A stretch of 64,000 nt of DNA. It comes from Duganella sp. CF402 (lineage in GTDB: Bacteria > Pseudomonadota > Gammaproteobacteria > Burkholderiales > Burkholderiaceae_D). The stretch lies in contig NZ_FOBG01000001.1 of NCBI RefSeq assembly GCF_900109645.1, positions 2,075,766 to 2,139,765 of the forward strand. Reading direction: 5' to 3'. A program made the translations under genes and the position numbers. This document shows positions 39,171 through 49,197 of the stretch, in pieces. The notes below the pieces were generated by a model, which saw nothing but the letters and a program-made list of their open reading frames with translations, had not been told where the DNA came from and did not search any database. Within the stretch, counting starts at the first letter, position 1; every line of letters begins with the position of its first letter.

Positions 39171-40348
39171 GCAGCTTCCTTCTGTGTTATTTTGATTTGC
39201 GGGCACTCATGCCAGTCGGCCAGCCGCTGCAAGGCGCCGTTCACGTCGCGCGTGAGGCGCTCGCTGATACGGACACCGGGTTCCAATATTAATGACTTCA
39301 CTTCGAATATGCCCTCGCGCCGGTGCGCCTTGGCGTCGATGCGGCCGACCAGCGCGCCGCGCCGCAGGATGGGCAGCGTGAAGTAGCCGTATTTGCGTTT
39401 CTCGGCCGGCGTGTAGCATTCCAGCCGGTAGTCGAAGTTGAACAATTCCTGCGCGCGGCGGCGGTCCCATACCACCGGGTCGAACGGCGACAGGATGGTG
39501 GTCAGGGTCGGCGTCAATGCGCCGGCGGCAGCTTGTTCCAGCAAGTCAGCATGGTCGGGATGAACGTAGATCGGATCATCCCAATCCTCCACCCACGCGC
39601 GCAGCAAGGCCCCCTCTTCGACCAGCGTTTCGGGATCGAGGCGCGGCGGCTTGGTGCGGAAGTAGTCGCTGATCCAGGCGGCGCGCGCGCAGCCCAGCGC
39701 CTTCACGGCTTTCAGCACCAGCTCGCGCTGCACCTCTTCCTTTGAGCGCAGCTGGCTGTCGTCCCAATCCGGCAGCACGCGCTCCGCCAGGTCGTAGATA
39801 CGCTGGAAGTTGTGGCGCGCGGCGATCATCAGGGCGCCGGTGGTGAACAGCACTTCCAGCGAGCGCTTCTCCGGCTTCCAGCTCCACCAGCCGCCGCCCT
39901 GGCCATCGGTGCGTTCAAAATCCGACGAGCGCGTGGGACCGTTGACGCGGATGTGTTCCAGTACCGCCTCCACATCGGCACGCCGTTCCGTCATCCACGT
40001 GGCCGAATATTTCCAGCCCATCGCCTCCGGATCGAGCATGCGGTGGCGATACAGGCCGTAGTCCTCGACCGGCACGAAGCAGGCCTCGTGTGCCCAGTAC
40101 TCGAACAACTCGCCGGCGGCCAGCGCCTGCTCCAGCCACGCTTGCGGATAGTCGCCCAGGCGGCTCCACAGCACCAGGTAGGGGCTGCGCGCCACCACGT
40201 GGATGGTGTCGATCTGCAGCACGCCCATTTGGCGGATCGCCTCCAGCACGTCGGCTTGGCGCGCCTTGCGGCGGCGCGGCTGCAACAGCCCTTGCGCCGC
40301 CAAGTGCAGCGCCCGCGCGGCGGACAGGCTCAATATCGGTTCAGTCAT
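39167..40348 (-). CDS. ycaQ: YcaQ/AlkX-type DNA glycosylase (winged helix, crosslink repair)
   Basis: The 393-aa protein matches the HTH_42/YcaQ family of glycosylases that unhook interstrand crosslinks. The catalytic QxD motif is present as Gln45-Ile-Asp47 in MGVLQIDTIHVV. Conserved segments include FEYWAHEACFVP and LSPFDPVVWDRRR. It is first in an operon with DUF2804 (4-bp overlap) and the Pat-type gene, and divergent from the PAS/GGDEF gene. Confidence 0.9.
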   Translation of the reverse strand: MTEPILSLSAARALHLAAQGLLQPRRRKARQADVLEAIRQMGVLQIDTIHVVARSPYLVLWSRLGDYPQAWLEQALAAGELFEYWAHEACFVPVEDYGLYRHRMLDPEAMGWKYSATWMTERRADVEAVLEHIRVNGPTRSSDFERTDGQGGGWWSWKPEKRSLEVLFTTGALMIAARHNFQRIYDLAERVLPDWDDSQLRSKEEVQRELVLKAVKALGCARAAWISDYFRTKPPRLDPETLVEEGALLRAWVEDWDDPIYVHPDHADLLEQAAAGALTPTLTTILSPFDPVVWDRRRAQELFNFDYRLECYTPAEKRKYGYFTLPILRRGALVGRIDAKAHRREGIFEVKSLILEPGVRISERLTRDVNGALQRLADWHECPQIKITQKEAA

Positions 40349-40483
40349 GCACGCTATTCTAATAAAGAAATCAACATTGCCTGTGATCGGAATGCGACTT
40401 TTTTCACGCCAATCACGCCAAACGCAGTATTTCCGTGCAGAATAACCGCAGAGTGAACCGCCCCGTGAAGAGGACGTAATCCA

Positions 40484-43120
40484 ATGCGTGAATTCCTGCT
40501 CCGTTTGTACCGCGCCATCCTGCTGCCCGCCTTTGGCGCTGCGCTGCTGGTCTTTATGTGGGGCGCGGTGACCTACCAGGTGAAGCAGGAAAAAATAACC
40601 GCTCGTCACGAAGCGGTCGTACAGAGTCAGTCGCTGGCGCGCACCCTCGCCGAGCACACCAACCACCTGCTGCGCCAGACCGACCACGCCACCCAGCTGT
40701 TCAAGCTCAAATACGAGGAGACCGGCGGCGGCCTGCGGCTGGCCGAATTCACCCGCAAGAACGGCCTGCTCGATTCGCTGCTGCCGACCAAGCTCGATCT
40801 GCCGCTGGCCATCCTCGACAACAAGGGCCAGATCGTCGACAGCATGAACGGCTACTTCGCGCCGGAGCTGATGCAGGCGCCCTTCTTCCAGAACCACGCC
40901 AACAACCCGGCCGACGTCTCGCTGGTCTCGACGCCGGTGGTCGACAGCCGCACCAAGAAATGGCAAATCCAGATTTCGCGCCGCCTGAACCACGCCGACG
41001 GCAGCTTCGCCGGCGTGATCGTGGTGATGATGGACCCGACCTACTTCGTCGAAGACTACGACCGCCTCGACGTCGCCCCCGGTGGCGCGGTGATGCTGAT
41101 CAGCCGCGAGAACGGCATGTCGGCTGCACGCATCGACGACCAGGTCATCATCAGCGACAGCATCGACTTCAGCGTCACGCAACTGAGTGTGGCGCCGCCG
41201 CAGGAGGAGCTGGTGCTCAAGCGGCCGTTCGACGCCACCGAACGCATTTACGGCTATACCGACATGCCGCGCTTCCTGCTGATGGCGGTGGTCGGCAACC
41301 CGATGGATATCGCGCTGGAACGCTTTGAACGCCGCCGCACCATGTACTACGGCGCCAACCTGGTGGCGTCGGCGGTGGTGCTGCTGTTCTTCTACCTGCT
41401 GGTACTGCAGGCACGCCGCCTGCGCAGCAGCGCCAGCATGGTGATCGAGGCGCAGCTGATGTTGCGCGCCGCCGCCGACGCCAGCCTCGATGCGGTGTTC
41501 CTGCTCAAGGCCTGCCGCATGCGCGGCGCCCAGCGCGAAATCCTCGACTTCACCATCGCCGACCTGAATGAACGCGGCGCCCAGTTGCTGGGCCGCCGCA
41601 GCGCAGACCTGAAAGGCAAGCGCCTGCTGGAAGTGATGCCCGAGCTGCATTCGCAGGGCTTCGTCGAGAAATTCCGCCACGTGCTGGAATCGCGCCAGCC
41701 GCTGCAAGAGGAGATCGAGGCCAACTTCCTGCCCCATCGCGACATGCACTGGCTGCACCACCAGATCGTGCCGATCACCGACGGCGTGGCGATCACCGTG
41801 CGCGACATCACCTCGCGCAAGGAAACCGAACTGGCGATGCGCAAGAACCAGGCCGAACTCGCGGCCGTCAACGACGCCTCGCCGCTCGGCCTGTTGCGCG
41901 CTGACGCCACCGGCCACTGCACCTACGTCAACCGCACTTTTGAACTGATCACCGGCATCACCCGCGACGAAGCGCTGGGCGATGCCTGGATGCGCGCGGT
42001 CCACCCGCACGACCGCCCGGTGCTCAAGACGGCGCTCAAGCACATGGCGCAAACCCGCGCGCCGTACCAGGATACGCTGCGCTGCGTGCACCCGGACGGC
42101 ATGATCGTGTGGGTCTCGTTCAAGGTCGCCGCAATGGTGGTGGACGGCAAAGTCTACGGCTACGTCGGCACGGTGGACGACATTACCCATGTCCGCAAAT
42201 CCGTGATGGCGCTGCGCGAAAGCGAGGCGCGCCTGCGCACCATCGCCGACACGCTGCCGGCAATGGTGGCCTACATCGATGCGGAGCAGGTGTACCGCTT
42301 CCACAACCTGGCCTACGAGCGTGAATTCAACCGCACCGGCACCACGGTGCTGGGCCGCACCATCCTCGAAACGATGGGCGCGGAACGCCACGCCTTCCTC
42401 GAACCCTATGTGCTGCGCGCACTGGCCGGCGAAACGCTGACCTTCGAGGAGGACGATAACAGCGACACCAGCGACCGCACTTTCGAGGTGGTCTACATCC
42501 CGCAGATGGACGAGGAAGGCGTGAAGGTAATCGGCTTCCACGTCATGCGGCAGGACATCACTTCGCAGAAACGCGAGAAGCAGCGGCTATTGCGGCTGTC
42601 GCAAGTGGACGCCCTCACCGGCCTGACCAACCGCGCCGGCTTCCTGCAAAAACTGCACGACGCCATGATCGGCGCGCGCGCCAACGGCAACCAGATGGCG
42701 GTGATGTACATGGATATCGACCGCTTCAAGCCGGTCAACGACACCTACGGCCACGGCGTCGGCGACGCCCTGCTGAAAGCCTTCTCGGCGCGCCTGACCC
42801 ACACCATGCGCGCCAGCGACACCATCGCGCGGCTGGGGGGCGACGAATTCACGATTGTCATGGACCGCATCCACCGCATCGACGACGCCACCGCGCTGGC
42901 AGCCAAGATCGTGTCGGCCATGCAGACCGAGTTTGACCTCGACGGCACGGTGGTGTCGATCTCCACCAGCATCGGCCTGACCTTCTACCGCGACGAGGAT
43001 TTGAGCCCGGCCGAACTGCTGAACCGCGCCGACGTGCTGCTGTACGAGGCCAAACAGGCGGGCCGCAACACCTTCCGCGCCGGTCCGGCCATCCCCCCAC
43101 TGACAAGTAACGCGGCATAA
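40484..43120 (+). CDS. Membrane-bound sensor diguanylate cyclase (Cache-PAS-PAS-PAS-GGDEF)
   Basis: The 878-aa protein has a transmembrane helix at residues ~10-30, a periplasmic sensor of dCache type (to ~285), a second helix (~288-310), several PAS domains (starting near 325, 465 and 580) and a C-terminal GGDEF domain (from VDALTGLTNRAGFL). RLGGDEF is intact, with an RxxD inhibitory site (RASD) five residues before. AGAGGA precedes the ATG. Ligand unknown. Confidence 0.9.
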   Translation: MREFLLRLYRAILLPAFGAALLVFMWGAVTYQVKQEKITARHEAVVQSQSLARTLAEHTNHLLRQTDHATQLFKLKYEETGGGLRLAEFTRKNGLLDSLLPTKLDLPLAILDNKGQIVDSMNGYFAPELMQAPFFQNHANNPADVSLVSTPVVDSRTKKWQIQISRRLNHADGSFAGVIVVMMDPTYFVEDYDRLDVAPGGAVMLISRENGMSAARIDDQVIISDSIDFSVTQLSVAPPQEELVLKRPFDATERIYGYTDMPRFLLMAVVGNPMDIALERFERRRTMYYGANLVASAVVLLFFYLLVLQARRLRSSASMVIEAQLMLRAAADASLDAVFLLKACRMRGAQREILDFTIADLNERGAQLLGRRSADLKGKRLLEVMPELHSQGFVEKFRHVLESRQPLQEEIEANFLPHRDMHWLHHQIVPITDGVAITVRDITSRKETELAMRKNQAELAAVNDASPLGLLRADATGHCTYVNRTFELITGITRDEALGDAWMRAVHPHDRPVLKTALKHMAQTRAPYQDTLRCVHPDGMIVWVSFKVAAMVVDGKVYGYVGTVDDITHVRKSVMALRESEARLRTIADTLPAMVAYIDAEQVYRFHNLAYEREFNRTGTTVLGRTILETMGAERHAFLEPYVLRALAGETLTFEEDDNSDTSDRTFEVVYIPQMDEEGVKVIGFHVMRQDITSQKREKQRLLRLSQVDALTGLTNRAGFLQKLHDAMIGARANGNQMAVMYMDIDRFKPVNDTYGHGVGDALLKAFSARLTHTMRASDTIARLGGDEFTIVMDRIHRIDDATALAAKIVSAMQTEFDLDGTVVSISTSIGLTFYRDEDLSPAELLNRADVLLYEAKQAGRNTFRAGPAIPPLTSNAA

Positions 43121-43186
43121 ATCAAACCGGGGACGGCCAGCTTGCGCTATATTGAGCGCTTTCCGGCTGTTTGTTGATTTTTTCTC

Positions 43187-44413
43187 ATGCGTTTGCTGCA
43201 CACCTCCGACTGGCATCTCGGCCAATCCCTGCATAATTTTGAGCGTCATTACGAGCACCAGCGCTTTCTCGACTGGCTGCTGGACGCGATCGTCGCCGAA
43301 CAGGCCGACGTGCTGCTGATCGCCGGGGATGTCTACGATAACGCCAATCCGTCGTCGGCCTCGCAAAAGCAGTTGTACACGTTCCTGCGCCGGGCGCGCG
43401 AGCGCGCACCGCACCTGAACCTGGTCGTCATCGCCGGCAACCACGATTCGCCAGGCCGGCTGGATGCGCCCGGACCTTTGCTTGAAGCGCACGGCACGCG
43501 CGTGATCGGCGCGGTGCAGCGCCTGGCCGACGGCCAGATCGACGTGGAATCGCTGGTGCTGCCGCTGACCGCGCGCGATGGCTCGGTGGCCGCATGGTGC
43601 CTGGCCGTGCCCTTCCTGCGTCCCGGCGACGTGCCGCGCGTGGCGAACGAGGACGGCGCCGATCCTTACCTGGCCGGCATCGCTCAGCTCTACAAACAAG
43701 CGTTTGAACTGGCCGTCAGCAAGCGGCAAGACGGCCAGGCCATCATCGCGATGGGCCATTGCCACATGGTGGATGGCCAGATGTCCAGCGATTCCGAGCG
43801 CCGCATCGTCATCGGCGGCACCGAGATGCTGCCGGCAGGGATCTTCGATCCAGACATCGCCTACGCGGCGCTGGGCCATTTGCATCTGGCGCAGAACGTC
43901 GGCAAGCAGGAACATATCCGCTATTGCGGCAGCCCGCTGCCGCTGTCGTTCGCGGAGGTGAATTACAAGCACCAGATCCTGCGTATCGACCTTGATGGCG
44001 CCGCGCTGCGCGAAATCGTGCCGGTGCCGGTGCCGCGTGCGGTGGAGTTGTTACGTGTTCCGTCCAAGCCCGCGCCGCTGGCGCAGGTGCTGGAAGAACT
44101 GGATGCGCTGTCACCGCCGGAAGCGCCGCCCGAGCAGCAGCCGTATCTGGAAGTCCGTGTGCTGCTGGAGCAGCCGGAGCCCGGCCTGCGCGCGCGCATC
44201 GAAGCGGCGCTGGATGGCAAGGCCGTGCGCCTCGCGAAGATCGAAACCTCGACCGCTGCCCGCGCCTCGTCCATCGATCAGGAGGTGATGACGCTGGACC
44301 AACTGGAAAAGCTCAAGCCCGATGACATATTCAGGCAGCTTTACCAGCAGCGCTTCGGCAACGATGCGCCGGCCGATCAACTGAGCGCCTTCGCGGAGTT
44401 GATGCAGCCATGA
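43187..44413 (+). CDS. sbcD: Exonuclease SbcCD subunit D
   Basis: Mre11-type nuclease subunit that, with SbcC, cleaves hairpins and trims DNA ends. The 408-aa protein has the calcineurin-like metal motifs LHTSDWHLGQ, GDVYDNANPS and AGNHDSPG, plus GHCHMVDG and LGHLHLAQN histidines. Its stop overlaps the sbcC start by 4 bp (ATGA). Confidence 0.96.
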   Translation: MRLLHTSDWHLGQSLHNFERHYEHQRFLDWLLDAIVAEQADVLLIAGDVYDNANPSSASQKQLYTFLRRARERAPHLNLVVIAGNHDSPGRLDAPGPLLEAHGTRVIGAVQRLADGQIDVESLVLPLTARDGSVAAWCLAVPFLRPGDVPRVANEDGADPYLAGIAQLYKQAFELAVSKRQDGQAIIAMGHCHMVDGQMSSDSERRIVIGGTEMLPAGIFDPDIAYAALGHLHLAQNVGKQEHIRYCGSPLPLSFAEVNYKHQILRIDLDGAALREIVPVPVPRAVELLRVPSKPAPLAQVLEELDALSPPEAPPEQQPYLEVRVLLEQPEPGLRARIEAALDGKAVRLAKIETSTAARASSIDQEVMTLDQLEKLKPDDIFRQLYQQRFGNDAPADQLSAFAELMQP

Positions 44414-47400
44414 GAATCCTGAAAATCAGCGGTAAAAACCTGGCGTCGCTGGCCGAGGAATTCTGCGTCAATTTTGAATCTGAGCCTTTGGCATCGACCG
44501 GCCTGTTCGCCATCAGCGGCCCGACCGGCGCCGGCAAAAGCACCCTGCTGGACGCCCTCTGCCTGGCCTTGTACGACGCCACCCCGCGCCTGCTGCGCGT
44601 GGCAGGCCGTAATTACCTCGCCGACGTCGGCAACGAAACCGTCTCCACGCAGGACCCGCGCACGCTGCTGCGCCGGGGCACGGCAGAAGGTTACGCCGAA
44701 GTGGAATTCGTCGGCAGCGACAACGCCACCTACCGCGCGCGCTGGAGCGTGCGCCGCTCGCGCAACAAGGCCGAAGGCGCTTTGCAGCCGACCAGCATGT
44801 CGCTTCTTCTGCTGCCGACCGAGCAGCCTGTCGGCGGCACCAAGACCGAGGTGAAAGCGGAAATCGAGAAGCGTATCGGGCTGTCCTTCGAGCAGTTCAC
44901 GCGCGCGGTGCTGCTGGCGCAGAATGAGTTCTCCGCCTTCCTCAAGGCCGAGGACAACGAGCGCGGCGAGCTGCTGGAAACGCTGACCGGCAGCACGGTC
45001 TACTCCGAAATTTCCATGCGCGCTTTTGAGCGCAACAAGCTGGAACAGGCGGCGCTGCAAAAACTGAACCTGCGGCTGGCGGACCAGAAGCCGCTAACCG
45101 CCGAGCAGCGCGCCGAGATCGAAGCGAAACAGGCCGACGCCGGCGTGGCGCTGCAAGCGCTGGACCAGCAAAAGGCGGAGCTTGAGCAGGAACTGCGCTG
45201 GCATCAGCAAGCCGAAAAACTGGCGCAGGATGAACAGGCGGCGCAGCAGGCCGTCGCCGCCGCGCAGGCCGAGGTGGCAGCCGCCGCGCCGCGTCATGCG
45301 GCACTGGCGCTGGTCGATGCGGTGCAGCCTGCGCGTCCGCTCGCGGACGAGATACGTCGCATCGATGGCGAAATCGAGGGCACGCAAGCCGCCATCGCCA
45401 CCAGTACGCACAACATGCAGCAGGCCGCGCAGGCGTTGGAAGCGGCCAACGTCGCCCTCGCGCAATCGGCCGCCAGCCAGCAGGATGCCGAAGCCGCGCA
45501 ACGCGCCGCAGCGCCGCAACTGGATCAGGCCAAGGCCCTGGACGCACGCATCGAAGCGATGCTGCCGGCCTATCGCCAGGCCGCCGCCGCGCACGACAAG
45601 GCACAGCAAGCCGACGCCGCCGCCAAGGCCGCGCTGCAATCGAAGCAAAGCGAGCAAACCCGCGTGGCAGCGCAACAGCAGGCCGGCGTGGCATGGCTGC
45701 AGCAGCACAAGCATTGGAAGGCTCTGGCGCTGCAATGGGAACGCTGGGACGTGCTGTTCGTGCAGGCCGGCCAGGCGGCTGCGACGGCGGAACGGCTGGC
45801 GTCCGGCCTGTCGCGCGTGCAGCGCAACGCGCAGGCGCACCGAGACGAGGAAGCTGACGCCAGCGCCAGGCTGGCCGCCGCCGTAGCGGCGCTGCAATCG
45901 CTGGACGCGCAGCGCCAGCAGGCGACGCAGGCGATGGCCGCGTACTCGGTTGAGCAGCTACAGGCGTCCCGTCGCAGCCATGAACAGCGGCGCGACGTGC
46001 TGGCCGGCGCCGAGAAAATCTGGCTGGAGCTGGCCTCGCACCAAGCACGCCACGGCCAGATCGAGGCGCAATCGGCGCAGCTGCGGCAGGCCATGACGGC
46101 GGCCGAGGCGCAGGTCGCGGCGTCGCAACAGGAAGGCATCGCCATCATGGCGGCGTTCTCGCAGGCCGAGCGCGCGCTGCGGCTGGCGGAAGCGGCTTGC
46201 GCCAAGAGCGTGGAGTCGCTGCGGCAATCGCTGGAAGACGACACGCCCTGCCCGGTGTGCGGCGCGCTCGATCATCCGTATCGCCACAACGACGACAGCC
46301 TGCAAAACATGCTGCGCGAGTTCCAGGCCGATGTGAACAAGTGCCGCCAGCAGATGGAAGCCAATGTCAACCAGCAAGCCGCGCAACGCGCCACCGCACA
46401 AGCCAGCGCCGAACAGCTAAACGTCCTCGCCATCGAACAACGCTCGGTGCAGCAAGCACTGGAGCGCGTCACCGCCGCCTGGTCAGCCCATGCGCTGCAC
46501 GCGCAGTACGCACAGCAAGCAGCGCTGCCGCCGGACGTCGAGCGCGCAGCATGGTTCGTGGCGCAACTGGCCGAGACGCATCAAGCCTTGCAAGCCATCG
46601 AGCAGCAAGAACGCGCCTTGCACGCCGCCCGCACCGCTCGCGACCAGGCGCAAGCCGCCTATGACAGCGCCGCCGCCGAGCACACGCGCCTGCAAACTGT
46701 CGCCGCCGCCGCGCGCACCGCGCTGGCGCAATCGAGCACCGAATACAAGGCACTGGAAGACCAGCGCATCGAAGTCGCCCTCACACTGAGTGGCCTGCTG
46801 TCCGATCTGGATCCCGCCTTCAGCGGCGGCGAAATGCCAAGCGAAGAATGGAAAGAAGACTGGCGCTCCGGCCCGGCGCGATTCTACGAAGCGCGTCAGG
46901 CCGAGAGCAAGCAATGGCTGGCCTACCGCACCGCCTACGACGAACGCTTGGCCCTGCTGGCTGGCTTTGAAGTCGAACTAAACGCACTGGCCGACGCCCT
47001 CGCCAAAACTGGCCACGACGCGCAGGCAGCCGGCGAAGCCTTCGCCGCCGCCGACGCCGCGTTGAAAGCCAGCCAGGACCAACGCATGTCCATGTGGGGC
47101 GGCAAAGAAGTCCGCGACGTCGAAGCCGCGCTGCAAGCCGCCATCGACAACGCGAAAGCCCGCCACGCCGCCGCGCAAACCGCAGCCCAGCAAGCCGCGC
47201 AAGCCAAGGTCCGCAACGACGAAGCACTGGCGCAAGCAGGCAAACAGCTCGCAGCGCTGCAAGCCGCAAGCACCGTCGCCGCCGCGCGCCTGCAAGACTG
47301 GCTGGCCGCATTCCAGCAGCGCCAGCCCGACGCCGGCCTGCAAGACCTGCAGCAACTGCACGCGCTACTGGCCCGCTCCGCCGACGACATCAACGCCGAA

Positions 47401-48312
47401 CGCCAGGCGCTGCAAGCCCTGTCCCGCGCCGCCGACCACGCCGCGACCGTCCTGCAAGAACGCCAGCGCCAACGCGAGCAACACCAACTCACCGCGCCGC
47501 CACCACGCAACGCCGACGGCACGCAAGCCGCCGCCGCGAGCGATCCCGCAAACGCCGACAGCGCCGCCGCCGACCTGTGGGCCGCCGATGCGCAGACCGA
47601 GGCCGAGCAGTCCACCGATGACGCCGAACCTGTCGCATCGCCAACCGCCATCATCGCCTCCCTGCTAAACGCCCTGCTAACCGAACGCAAAGCCGCCAGC
47701 GACCACGCCACCGCGCTGCAGCTCGCACTGGCGCAGGACGACGAAAAGCGCCACCGCTCCTCCGCCATGCTGGCCGAAATCGAGCAGCAAGAAACCATCG
47801 CCCAACGCTGGGCGCGCATGGATGACCTGATCGGCTCCGCCGACGGCAAGCGCTTCCGCAACTACGCCCAGCAATTCACGCTGGACGTCCTGCTGGGCTA
47901 CGCCAACGCCCACCTCAACCACCTGTCGCGCCGCTACCAGCTGGAACGCATTCCCAACAACAGCGGCCCATCCCTGGCCCTGCTGGTACGCGACCAGGAC
48001 ATGGGCGGCGAAATGCGCTCCGTGCACTCGCTGTCCGGCGGCGAATCCTTCCTGGTCTCGCTGGCGCTGGCACTGGGACTGGCCTCCCTGTCCTCCAACC
48101 GCGTGCGGGTCGAATCGCTATTCATCGACGAAGGCTTCGGCAGCCTCGATGCCGACACCCTGCGCGTCGCAATGGACGCATTGGACGGCCTGCAAGCGAT
48201 GGGCCGCAAAGTCGGCGTCATCTCCCACGTGCAGGAAATGACCGAGCGGATCTCGGCCAAAATCCTGGTCCAGCCCTCCGCCGGCGGCCGCAGCACGATT
48301 AGCGTCATGTAA
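44410..48312 (+). CDS. sbcC: Exonuclease SbcCD subunit C (Rad50-like ATPase)
   Basis: The 1300-aa SMC-like ATPase has Walker A GPTGAGKSTLLDAL (~residue 38), two long Ala/Gln-rich coiled coils, a zinc hook CPVC (Cys614, Cys617), the signature HSLSGGESFLVSLALALGL and Walker B SLFIDEGFGSLD. It is longer than E. coli SbcC (1048 aa). Part of the excess is a Pro/Ala/Asp-rich insert at about residues 1018-1077 inside the returning coil. Translationally coupled to sbcD. Confidence 0.96.
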   Translation: MRILKISGKNLASLAEEFCVNFESEPLASTGLFAISGPTGAGKSTLLDALCLALYDATPRLLRVAGRNYLADVGNETVSTQDPRTLLRRGTAEGYAEVEFVGSDNATYRARWSVRRSRNKAEGALQPTSMSLLLLPTEQPVGGTKTEVKAEIEKRIGLSFEQFTRAVLLAQNEFSAFLKAEDNERGELLETLTGSTVYSEISMRAFERNKLEQAALQKLNLRLADQKPLTAEQRAEIEAKQADAGVALQALDQQKAELEQELRWHQQAEKLAQDEQAAQQAVAAAQAEVAAAAPRHAALALVDAVQPARPLADEIRRIDGEIEGTQAAIATSTHNMQQAAQALEAANVALAQSAASQQDAEAAQRAAAPQLDQAKALDARIEAMLPAYRQAAAAHDKAQQADAAAKAALQSKQSEQTRVAAQQQAGVAWLQQHKHWKALALQWERWDVLFVQAGQAAATAERLASGLSRVQRNAQAHRDEEADASARLAAAVAALQSLDAQRQQATQAMAAYSVEQLQASRRSHEQRRDVLAGAEKIWLELASHQARHGQIEAQSAQLRQAMTAAEAQVAASQQEGIAIMAAFSQAERALRLAEAACAKSVESLRQSLEDDTPCPVCGALDHPYRHNDDSLQNMLREFQADVNKCRQQMEANVNQQAAQRATAQASAEQLNVLAIEQRSVQQALERVTAAWSAHALHAQYAQQAALPPDVERAAWFVAQLAETHQALQAIEQQERALHAARTARDQAQAAYDSAAAEHTRLQTVAAAARTALAQSSTEYKALEDQRIEVALTLSGLLSDLDPAFSGGEMPSEEWKEDWRSGPARFYEARQAESKQWLAYRTAYDERLALLAGFEVELNALADALAKTGHDAQAAGEAFAAADAALKASQDQRMSMWGGKEVRDVEAALQAAIDNAKARHAAAQTAAQQAAQAKVRNDEALAQAGKQLAALQAASTVAAARLQDWLAAFQQRQPDAGLQDLQQLHALLARSADDINAERQALQALSRAADHAATVLQERQRQREQHQLTAPPPRNADGTQAAAASDPANADSAAADLWAADAQTEAEQSTDDAEPVASPTAIIASLLNALLTERKAASDHATALQLALAQDDEKRHRSSAMLAEIEQQETIAQRWARMDDLIGSADGKRFRNYAQQFTLDVLLGYANAHLNHLSRRYQLERIPNNSGPSLALLVRDQDMGGEMRSVHSLSGGESFLVSLALALGLASLSSNRVRVESLFIDEGFGSLDADTLRVAMDALDGLQAMGRKVGVISHVQEMTERISAKILVQPSAGGRSTISVM

Positions 48313-48353
48313 AAAGCGCCGGTGCTATCATGTAGCCTCCGCGAGGCACACCC

Positions 48354-48869
48354 ATGAGCATCGGCGCCCTATCACCGAGTTCCAACACCGCCACGCCGGC
48401 GCGCAGCGAGCCGCCGGTGCAGGTGCCGTCGTCCCCTGCGGCCGACAAGCCCACCACCGCCGCGCCCTCCAGCACCACCCAGCTCTCGTCCGAAGCCCTG
48501 GCCCTGATCGACCAGCTCAAAGCGCGCGACCTCGAAGTGCGCCAACACGAACTGGCCCACATCGCCGCATCCGGCGGACTGGCCACCTCCGGCGCCACCT
48601 ACACCTACCAGCGCGGCCCGAACGGCGTCAGTTACGCCATCGGCGGCGAAGTCAATATCGACACCTCGCCCGGCGCCACGCCCGAAGAAACCATCGAGCG
48701 CGCCCGCACCATCCGGGCCGCCGCGCTGGCGCCGGCCGATCCCTCCGGCCCGGACCGCGCCGTCGCCGCCCAGGCGCAGCAGATGGAAGTTCAGGCCCGC
48801 GCCGAACTGGCGCAGCGCGCCTACCAGGACGAGCCGGCAGCCAGCCCCACGCTCGATCTCTACGCGTGA
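48354..48869 (+). CDS. Small metalloprotease-like protein (SprA-related/CJM1_0395 type)
   Basis: A 171-aa protein with a disordered Pro/Ser/Ala N-terminus (residues 1-45) and a conserved core containing HELAH (65-69) in EVRQHELAHIAASGG, followed by YQRGPNGVSYAIGGEV and IDTSPGATPEETI. This pattern matches the family annotated as putative metalloprotease CJM1_0395 / SprA-related. The third metal ligand is not clear and activity is unproven. No signal peptide. Confidence 0.78.
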   Translation: MSIGALSPSSNTATPARSEPPVQVPSSPAADKPTTAAPSSTTQLSSEALALIDQLKARDLEVRQHELAHIAASGGLATSGATYTYQRGPNGVSYAIGGEVNIDTSPGATPEETIERARTIRAAALAPADPSGPDRAVAAQAQQMEVQARAELAQRAYQDEPAASPTLDLYA

Positions 48870-48912
48870 GTGATAAAATCCCGCCTTTGCCACATCCAGC
48901 GGTCATCGAAAC

Positions 48913-49122
48913 ATGTTAAAAGCACCACGCACCCTCACCTTCAAATGCGCCAAGTGCGCTAAAGCCGTCCAGGTCCGCCTGCAGAAAGTCTCGGCCTGCT
49001 CGCACATCCAACCTTACCTCGGCGTGTGCGCCTGCGGCGAAGTGCGCCACCACGCCATCGGCCAGAAAGACGCAGTCGCATCCTACCTGGCAGCTCCGGA
49101 AGGCTGGACCCACCACCACTAA
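48913..49122 (+). CDS. Small zinc-ribbon-like protein of unknown function
   Basis: A 69-aa basic protein with CAKC (residues 12-15) and CAC (near 39-41) plus several His residues, which could form one zinc site; it begins MLKAPRTLTFKCAKCAKAV and ends in EGWTHHH. There is no clear family. The start ATG has no strong Shine-Dalgarno. Monocistronic by spacing (43 bp and 75 bp gaps). Confidence 0.6.
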   Translation: MLKAPRTLTFKCAKCAKAVQVRLQKVSACSHIQPYLGVCACGEVRHHAIGQKDAVASYLAAPEGWTHHH

Positions 49123-49197
49123 TTTGCGCGCCGCCCTCAAGTAATCGGATACGATACCGTTAAACAGTTGTAGAAGTAATATCAAACGGAATCCATC

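Noticed and set aside
40349..42541. A 2.2-kb upstream in-frame extension of ycaQ on the minus strand
   Set aside because: It is antisense to the PAS/GGDEF gene; the translation is His/Val/Gln-rich shadow sequence with no domain, and ycaQ has a clear start at 40348.
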